Assembly (NCBI GenBank): GCA_937902455.1
Contig: CALELI010000110.1
Coordinates: 1 to 15,326 of the forward strand
DNA: 15,326 bases
Origin: an uncultured Prevotellaceae bacterium
Lineage (GTDB): Bacteria; Bacteroidota; Bacteroidia; Bacteroidales; Bacteroidaceae
Direction: 5' to 3'
Part shown: in pieces, positions 6,491-12,434 of the stretch
Layout: each line of letters opens with the position of its first letter
Numbering within the stretch: position 1 is the stretch's first letter
Translations under genes and position numbers: made by a program
Notes under the pieces: model-generated
Databases searched by the model: none
Told to the model about the DNA's origin: nothing
What the model saw: the letters and a program-made list of their open reading frames with translations, nothing else

Positions 6491-8347
6491 TTATAGAATT
6501 TTATAGGTTATATTGTTAGTCGTTATGATATCATTTGCCTTGAACTCGGTCGGGTTGGTTATTGATGAAGAATGAAGTATTCCTGTGAGGATTGAGTTGT
6601 TGTTGAATGGCTTGTCGAGTGCTATGTTTGTGTCATTATATGTAATCTGTAACAGATTATCGATTATAGAGATTCTTCCCTCTGTACTCAGGTCTCGTTT
6701 CTCCCTTGTGAAAGGATCCAGCGAAATTCCAATAGGGCCTTCTACGGATGACAGGACTTCGCAATCTTTCAGTGCTGTCACTTTGTCTTTATAGACCACT
6801 CTGTCACGAGTGACTTTCAGGTTGAAGTCAATAGAGATGTTATCGTCATCAGCGAGCAGGCGCCCCTGGAGGATAAGTGATTTTCCTGACAATTTATATG
6901 TCGGTTCTCCATCGAGCCTTGCATTGACTTTATGGCCCTTAATTTCATACCATCCGAATATGTTTCCTGTATTGTTTCGACGGAATGGTACAACAAGGTT
7001 GTTATTGTCAGCAGAAACTGGAGCAAAGTATCCCGTGTAGCTCTTCAGTCCTTCGCTCCAGCACAGACAGAACAACTGCTTGTCGGACAAGAACCTAAAC
7101 ACTTTCTGGCACGGGAATTGTTTTGCGCCTTTATATCTACGAAGGAAATCCTCCCACTTTGTAGGCGTGATATCTGTAGTAGGGAGGAGTTCGTGCATGA
7201 GTAACGTCATAAGTACCCTGTGAGCCTGGACTCCCATTCTCCGTGCGCCTACGTCGGGGCGTAAGAGCCATGAACCATCATTAGTAGCCTGCTGACGTTT
7301 CTGAATCTGTTGCAGGCATGCTTCTTCGAGCATGAGCGCATCAGGGTCCCTGAGGAAACATGCCATTGTTGTGTACGATGTCACCTGGTCATAAAGAAAC
7401 AGACTCCAGTCGTTTCCGTTTGGCATTGCCAGTTCTCCGTCTGGAAGGGCTAACCATTTCAGAACATTGTCCATCACTTTCTGGTTGTTGTGCATCAGAG
7501 CATTTGTCTTCCATCGTTCCTTACCATGAAGACGGGTCTGGAATAACTCGAGCGCAAGTGCTGATTCGCCCAGTTCCTGCATTACCACATTCTGATAACT
7601 GGTGTGAAAATAGTTGTGGTTCTGTAGCGTATAGTCTTGATAAAGGTTTGAGCCTACAAATAATTGTGCAACAGTCTTGTTGTCGTATTCAGGGTCGATG
7701 ACAGTATTGTCGTACTTGTCATCAGGATGTGAATAGCAGTTGATAGCAAACTCCCTCAGACGCTCGAACCACTTTGGCGCGAGTGGGTCATCGGGATAGA
7801 GACCAAGTGTTGCTGCAAGGATATTTGTCTCCCATCCATTTTCTTCTGCCTTCGTGTCACCTTCATACTGAGTAGGAATATCGCGCTGGAGTTCGTAATC
7901 GCATTCAGCCTTTAATACATTATATATATATTGCTTGTCGTCACTTGTCAGGTTGTCCCACTGGAAATAGGCAGAGAATGCAAGTGAGAATGCCCATAAT
8001 GAGGATTCCCAGACATGATCAGTGTTGCTTACAGACCCCCAGTAACGGCCGTCAGTACAGGTTTGCAGTTTATTTGCCTTATGAGTAGAGTAGGCGTATC
8101 GAAGGGATTTGAGCGCAATGTCGCTTTTGCCGAGATATGCGGCAATCATTGACAAGTCTGTATTTGTGCGGACTCCTCTTTCGTCACTTGCCCCTGAATG
8201 CTCTCCGTTAAAATACTGGCCGGAGAAATCATTCTCGAGCCATGTGGCGAACCTTGTCAGCATCTGTTGTTCCGTTCTGGAGGATGCAAATCCGTTACAG
8301 CAAATCAGACAAAGCCAGCAGATGGTATATATATGTCTGGCTGTCAT
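6491..8347 (-). CDS. Exported putative (alpha/alpha)6-toroid carbohydrate-active protein, family unknown
   Basis: Starting at the ATG at 8347 gives 618 aa with a clean signal peptide (MTARHIYTICWLCLICCNGFASS). A frame-compatible ATG at 8380 would add 11 residues and overlap the GH43 gene; I prefer 8347 because it sits one base after the GH43 stop. Residues about 20-400 are helix-rich with repeated aromatic and acidic motifs such as DGRYWGSVSNTDHVWESSLWAF, ENGWETN (169-175) and NHNYFHTSYQN (243-253), the style of (alpha/alpha)6 toroids in several glycoside hydrolase and polysaccharide lyase families. Residues about 410-610 look like a beta-sandwich. I do not recognise the family and cannot place catalytic residues. 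The context between GH43 and the HELGH protein points to glycan breakdown. Confidence 0.7.
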   Translation of the reverse strand: MTARHIYTICWLCLICCNGFASSRTEQQMLTRFATWLENDFSGQYFNGEHSGASDERGVRTNTDLSMIAAYLGKSDIALKSLRYAYSTHKANKLQTCTDGRYWGSVSNTDHVWESSLWAFSLAFSAYFQWDNLTSDDKQYIYNVLKAECDYELQRDIPTQYEGDTKAEENGWETNILAATLGLYPDDPLAPKWFERLREFAINCYSHPDDKYDNTVIDPEYDNKTVAQLFVGSNLYQDYTLQNHNYFHTSYQNVVMQELGESALALELFQTRLHGKERWKTNALMHNNQKVMDNVLKWLALPDGELAMPNGNDWSLFLYDQVTSYTTMACFLRDPDALMLEEACLQQIQKRQQATNDGSWLLRPDVGARRMGVQAHRVLMTLLMHELLPTTDITPTKWEDFLRRYKGAKQFPCQKVFRFLSDKQLFCLCWSEGLKSYTGYFAPVSADNNNLVVPFRRNNTGNIFGWYEIKGHKVNARLDGEPTYKLSGKSLILQGRLLADDDNISIDFNLKVTRDRVVYKDKVTALKDCEVLSSVEGPIGISLDPFTREKRDLSTEGRISIIDNLLQITYNDTNIALDKPFNNNSILTGILHSSSITNPTEFKANDIITTNNITYKIL

Positions 8348-8348
8348 T

Positions 8349-9344
8349 CTAATTCGGGATGACAGGAATAATCTTACCATCTTTGTCGAACTTCATTCGG
8401 TCAATACAAACCTCACGATGCCATCCACCATCACGTTTTACATATTTCTTGTTGATGCGGTGGTAGACTATGTACCATTTGTCCTTGCCGTTAACCTGAA
8501 GTACTGAGTTGTGGGCCGGTCCATAGATTTCTTTGTCCGGACGCTGCTGAAGTACTATTGGCTGATCTGCCACCTTGATTGGGCCGAGTGGGCTGTCACT
8601 TGTTCCGTAGGCAACATGATAGTTCGGACTACCAGTGTCGTCAACACTCCAGAGAAAATAGTAGATTCCTTTTCTGTAGAACACATAAGTACCTTCACGG
8701 AATGCATAGTCTTTCAGTGTACCGCCTCTTGGAGTGAGATTGACTATTGTCTCTTTCTTCACTGAAAGCATATCGTCATTGAGTTCTGCTCCTGCCATGA
8801 ATCCGTTTCCCCAGTATAGAAAATGCTTGCCAGTCTTGGGGTCGGTAAATACATCGACATCGATAGCCTGTCCGCCGGTATGTGCAGGACGGTCATCGTC
8901 GGTGATAATTGGAGTTGGCAGGGCCGTGAATGGTCCTGTCGGAGAGTCGGATGTTGCAACGCTTATTTCCTTTCTGCGGGTTGTTGGATTGTTTGCGCTG
9001 AAATAGAAGTAATATTTATAAGAACCATCGTCTTGCTTGACTTCTTCAATACAAGGAGCCCAGGCATTCCCATTTGCCCAAGGCACCTGATTGGATTTTA
9101 CGTCAAGCATTACTCCTTCGTTTTCCCATTTTTTCAGGTTCTTCGACGAGAATACCTGGAAATACCAGCCGCCCCAACCTGGCTGACCATCGGTTGTGGA
9201 ATAAATGTAGAACTTGCCAGTCTTACTTGAATGAAGAACTTCTGGGTCTGCATGGTACTCAGGAAGAATAGGATTCTGTGCATTTGCAGCTACATTAAGG
9301 CATGTAAGTGTCGAGATTAATAATAGTCGGTTAATTAGGTTCAT
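8349..9344 (-). CDS. GH43-family glycoside hydrolase, exported
   Basis: A 331-aa single-domain five-bladed beta-propeller hydrolase. A signal peptide ends near AANA-Q23. The usual GH43 acidic triad is visible: general base Asp33 in YHADPEV, pKa-modulating Asp162 in GGQAIDVDVFTD, and general acid Glu217 in YAFREGTYVFYRKG. GPAHNSVL (275-282) with the following WYIVYH is also characteristic. Known GH43 activities include alpha-L-arabinofuranosidase, beta-xylosidase, endo-arabinanase and exo-galactanase types; I cannot choose between them by eye. It starts 6 nt after the PorT-like gene and ends one base before the next start (TAG-A-ATG), so it is part of a tightly packed operon. The length is typical of a GH43 catalytic domain with no attached binding module. 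Confidence 0.92.
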   Translation of the reverse strand: MNLINRLLLISTLTCLNVAANAQNPILPEYHADPEVLHSSKTGKFYIYSTTDGQPGWGGWYFQVFSSKNLKKWENEGVMLDVKSNQVPWANGNAWAPCIEEVKQDDGSYKYYFYFSANNPTTRRKEISVATSDSPTGPFTALPTPIITDDDRPAHTGGQAIDVDVFTDPKTGKHFLYWGNGFMAGAELNDDMLSVKKETIVNLTPRGGTLKDYAFREGTYVFYRKGIYYFLWSVDDTGSPNYHVAYGTSDSPLGPIKVADQPIVLQQRPDKEIYGPAHNSVLQVNGKDKWYIVYHRINKKYVKRDGGWHREVCIDRMKFDKDGKIIPVIPN

Positions 9345-9350
9345 AAGAGT

Positions 9351-10097
9351 TTATTTTTTAGTTTTGGTAATATCTTTCAGGTAGATAAGCTTTACGCATA
9401 TTGTCTGGTTTGCAGACCGTCCGAAATAGCCTTTCTTGCTATTGTCGAATATATCTCCCAGTCCATAGTAATAGCGTGCTGACAGTATGAAGTGGCCAAT
9501 GGCGCTCGAATGCTCCAGACCTAGTCCTGCTGTGATTCCATAATCGAACTTGTTGTCGATATCCATTCCGTACTGCCTTGTTACATTGTTGGGACGGTGG
9601 TCCATCATGAACGGCTCGCTTTTGTGTTCTGTGTACCCCAGACAATATCCGAACTGTGGACCTGCCTCAAACAGGAATTTGCATCCTTTCTCTTCCTTTC
9701 CCCATCCCAGTTGCATGAGGAGTGGCATCTGGATGTACGGAATAGTCCTGTTGTAGGTGTCATTGGATTCCTCAATGTCTTCTTTCCAGCCTAAGGTGGT
9801 GTAGTTGAGTTCCACCTGCAGTCCGCAGATGCAGGTGAAGTATTTCTCGGAGATGTACCGTCCCGTCAGTCCGAATGTAGTTCCGAATTGCTGTCCTTGC
9901 TTTATCGACGGCTGAAAACTCATGCTGTTCAGAACACCACCAAAATTTCCTCCGATGGCAAAGTTCGTACGCTTTTCCCCGACTTGGGCATGCAGAGTAA
10001 TCGTAGCCATGCACATGAGGATTAAGGCACAGAGGCATGTGAGTTTTGTATGTAACCTGCTTGATTTCAATGAGTGCTCGTTTGTGGTTTTGGACAT
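9351..10097 (-). CDS. PorT-family outer-membrane beta-barrel protein
   Basis: With the ATG at 10097 the product is 248 aa. An ATG at 10127 would extend it by 10 residues into the upstream gene; I prefer 10097, one base after the LysM stop (TAG-A-ATG). The signal peptide is long, with a polar N-region and a hydrophobic core before LHA-Q38. The mature part alternates amphipathic beta-strands and Gly-rich turns (FAIGGNFGGVLNSM, GLTGRYISEKYF, CGLQVELNYT, FLFEAGPQFGYCLG, GITAGLGLEH, ARYYYGLGDIF), fitting the OMP_b-brl_2/PorT-type barrel. The barrel call is firm; whether this is the T9SS component PorT or one of the many PorT-like paralogues is undecided. Its position after a LysM envelope protein supports an envelope role. 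Confidence 0.82.
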   Translation of the reverse strand: MSKTTNEHSLKSSRLHTKLTCLCALILMCMATITLHAQVGEKRTNFAIGGNFGGVLNSMSFQPSIKQGQQFGTTFGLTGRYISEKYFTCICGLQVELNYTTLGWKEDIEESNDTYNRTIPYIQMPLLMQLGWGKEEKGCKFLFEAGPQFGYCLGYTEHKSEPFMMDHRPNNVTRQYGMDIDNKFDYGITAGLGLEHSSAIGHFILSARYYYGLGDIFDNSKKGYFGRSANQTICVKLIYLKDITKTKK

Positions 10098-10098
10098 T

Positions 10099-11576
10099 CT
10101 ATAATTGTTCGACGTTGACACTTCCATTCGTGTTGTACGTTACTTTCATCAGAGCGTTGTTTATATATCCGCTTGCAGGGTTCTTCTTCACGAATCTCAT
10201 TGGATTTTGCATTGCCTTGCTCCTAAGAGAGGTAATCTTGTCGAAGAATTTGTTTCCCTGTTCGTAGAAGTTCTGGATAAAGTATGCACCTACGTCATAT
10301 CCCAACATACCATATCTTGGATAGGTATTGAACTGATCCCTGCTGAACTGATTATGGAAACGATTGTTGAAGTTGACTACTTGACTTGCGTCTGGATTGT
10401 GGTAGAATGCAGTGAAGTACGTGCAGTGGTATGTTGCGAATTTAGTTTTGTATTTTGAAGCGAAGGTCTGCCAGTCGGTGTATCCGTAGAGTGTGATTTT
10501 CTCTGCCGAGATAGGGAGAACCTCAAGTTTTGCGCAGATTTGTTCGAATCCATTCTGGGTGCTTGAAAGTGGAATAACTACGTTCTGCTTGTTTGGCAGA
10601 AGCACCTTTGAGTCTGGTGTCAGTTCATCAACGATGATATTCCTGTATGTGATACCTTGTTTGTCGAGGTATCTGCGCATTTGTACGGCTTTTGCCATTT
10701 CGTTGTCCTCGTCACCCATTGCGACAAAGACGATGTTGGATTTGCGGTACAGTCTTGAAAACTCTTCAAACACCCTGTCGTAACGATAGTCCAGTTTTGT
10801 ATTCACCTGAAATATATAAGGCGCATTGTTCACGATGTTGTCTTGCGATGAAAAAGGCACAACGAGTACCGCCTTGTTCGACTGGCAGAAACGTGAGAGC
10901 AGCGACAGGTTGGAAGTCTCTTTCGGTCCGACGATAATGTCGAGTTCCTTCATCTCGGGACGTTGCAGGATTTTGCTCAGGTCTGCTTCATCGTAGGAAT
11001 AGACACTTGTGGCAATACCTTTCTTCTTCATGTCCTGAACGGAAAGGAGGAACCCTTCGTAGAAGTCAATCATCGTACAAGCCTCCTTTGTCTTTTCACT
11101 CTTGTCGAGTGCGAATGGCAGGAAGACTGCAATTTTCACTTCGGACGGCATGATTACGGTCGGTTGCGGCCGCATGGCATCTTTTTCCCGGGTGGAATAA
11201 GGAACGCAGATCTCCATATTCTTCTTCAACTTCTTGTCGGCAAGAACTGGATTGGCACTTACGAGTTCGTCAACTGTCAGGCCGAATTGCCTGGATATGC
11301 TGTAAAGAGTTTCCTTCTTCTTCACCTTGTATGTCTGTTTGCAGTCTGGTATCTTGACCTCTATGGTTGGGATGCGTATCTGCTGGCCTATCTGGTATGT
11401 CTCGCCCAACTGAGGATTTGCTGTCCGGATTTCATCAACACTGGTGCCATACGATTTGCGAGGCTGTAAAGGGTTTCGCCTGCCTGAATCACATGATCTT
11501 TGTAAACAACCTCTTGGGCATTTACTACCATAAAAGATAGTAAAAAACAGGCCCAAAACACAATTTGTCGTTTCAT
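10099..11576 (-). pseudogene. LysM-LysM-periplasmic-binding-like protein, single frameshift
   Basis: Two overlapping frames join into one protein of about 492 aa if one base is restored. The first frame (ATG at 11576; a weaker in-frame ATG lies at 11618) gives signal peptide MKRQIVFWACFLLSFMVVNA and the start of a LysM domain, GETLYSLA, then leaves frame. The second frame continues KSYGTSVDEIRTANPQLG, completing LysM 1, followed by LysM 2 (KVKKKETLYSISRQFGLTVDELVSANP) and a region of about 330 residues resembling type-1 periplasmic ligand-binding folds (KIAVFLPFAL, FYEGFLLSVQDM, DIIVGPKETSNLSLLSRF, MLGYDVGAYFIQNFYEQG). The join falls at an A-run on the coding strand (TTT at 11455-11457); adding one A gives SLA-KSYG. 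It is either a sequencing/assembly error or a real lesion. An intact protein would sit in the periplasm bound to peptidoglycan. It heads the leftward operon. Confidence 0.82.
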
Positions 11577-11615
11577 TTCTTCGTTAAATATAATAATAAA
11601 AATATTTTCAAAAGG

Positions 11616-11623
11616 CAAAGTTA
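11616..11623 (-). promoter_or_regulatory. Promoter -7 element for the leftward operon
   Basis: Read on the minus strand, 11616-11623 is TAACTTTG, an exact match to TAnnTTTG. The start point would lie near 11609, about 33 nt before the ATG at 11576. No convincing TTTG -33 element is seen at the expected distance (about 11640-11648). This is the only good promoter match I found for the whole seven-gene block. Confidence 0.55.
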
Positions 11624-11653
11624 GTGAAAATTCAACACATTTTAGTAAATTTG
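11621..11653 (+). promoter_or_regulatory. Promoter for the T9SS-sorted protein and uvrA
   Basis: TAAATTTG at 11646-11653 matches TAnnTTTG and is followed by CAG, as in the OmpA-gene promoter. TTAG at 11621-11624 is a weak -33 candidate 21 bp upstream, and it overlaps the opposing -7 element at 11616-11623. The start point would fall near 11659-11662, leaving a leader of only about 10 nt before the ATG at 11670. Confidence 0.6.
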
Positions 11654-11669
11654 CAGAAAAATTATCGAT

Positions 11670-12434
11670 ATGGGTAAAAATATAATTAATATCTTGGCGT
11701 TTGTACTCGTGCTTTTTCCTCTGGATATAAGCGCGAACGACGGGGAGCCTATAAATCCGACAATATATTACGAAACTCTTGACTCGCTTATAAATCCGAT
11801 AATTTATTGCGAATATGTGGATTCGACGGGCTCCATCAAGTCTGACAGCGTGAAAATGGGTGCTTCAGTCACATGCGAGGCTCCGGTCGAAGTGTATTGT
11901 TTTGCAAATCCGAATGAGAAGAATGTCGTTTCTGCCAAGTATGAGTGGATACTCTATAACAAGGCTGGCGACTACAACTCTTCATTGATTGACCGTTTTA
12001 CGGAGGACATGACTTACACAATAAGGGACAAAGGGTCTTATGTGGTAAAACTAATCTATTTCATTATGGGTAAGGATGGTTACACCTATGAGGGTGAAAC
12101 TGATTCTGTGATGATAGGCATAAAGGATTCCGAGCTTGACTGTCCTGATGGATTCTCGCCAAACGGTGATGGAACAAATGACATATTCAGAATGACAAAA
12201 CTCCAGTCTATAGTAGAACTTGAAGGAGAAATCTACAATCGCTGGGGACAAGTCCTGCACACATTCAACCTTGAGAACATTTCTAAGGGCTGGGACGGAT
12301 ATTACAAAGGCAAGGTCGTGAAGGATGGTGCGTACATTCTCCGCATTCATGCAAAGGGTAGTGAAGGTAAAGAGTATAATATAAGAAAGGTGATTAATGT
12401 CCTCAAAGGTTATAGAAACAAAGAAGACGAATAA
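11670..12434 (+). CDS. Small exported protein with T9SS type-B sorting domain
   Basis: A 254-aa secreted protein. Residues 1-22 form a signal peptide (LFPLDISA-N). Residues about 28-53 hold a 13-residue tandem repeat (INPTIYYETLDSL / INPIIYCEYVDST). Residues about 60-150 look like a PKD/Ig-type beta-sandwich (ASVTCEAPVEVYCFANP, KYEWILYN, GSYVVKLIYF). Residues 158-248 are a gliding-motility-associated C-terminal domain: FSPNGDGTNDIF (162-173), YNRWGQVLHTF (189-199), GWDGYYKGKVVKDGAYILRI (207-226). In Bacteroidota this type-B domain directs type IX secretion across the outer membrane. No enzymatic motif is present, so it may be structural or adhesive; the ligand is unknown. It overlaps uvrA by 38 nt. 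Confidence 0.85.
   Translation: MGKNIINILAFVLVLFPLDISANDGEPINPTIYYETLDSLINPIIYCEYVDSTGSIKSDSVKMGASVTCEAPVEVYCFANPNEKNVVSAKYEWILYNKAGDYNSSLIDRFTEDMTYTIRDKGSYVVKLIYFIMGKDGYTYEGETDSVMIGIKDSELDCPDGFSPNGDGTNDIFRMTKLQSIVELEGEIYNRWGQVLHTFNLENISKGWDGYYKGKVVKDGAYILRIHAKGSEGKEYNIRKVINVLKGYRNKEDE
11751..11828 (+). repeat. 39-bp in-frame tandem repeat in the T9SS cargo gene
   Basis: Two adjacent 39-bp units, 11751-11789 and 11790-11828, both begin ATAAATCCGA and encode the related 13-residue peptides INPTIYYETLDSL and INPIIYCEYVDST. The second unit has diverged, so the duplication is not recent. It lies just after the signal peptide, at the mature N-terminus. Confidence 0.7.

Noticed and set aside
8348..8380. 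Longer start for the toroid protein with 11 extra residues
   Set aside because: The extra residues (MVRLFLSSRIR) weaken the signal peptide and overlap GH43, while the ATG at 8347 sits one base after the GH43 stop.
11388..11618. Separate small gene of 76 codons upstream of the LysM gene
   Set aside because: Its C-terminal half is out-of-frame read-through; its N-terminal half is the signal peptide and first half-LysM of the same gene, so it is one gene with a frameshift.
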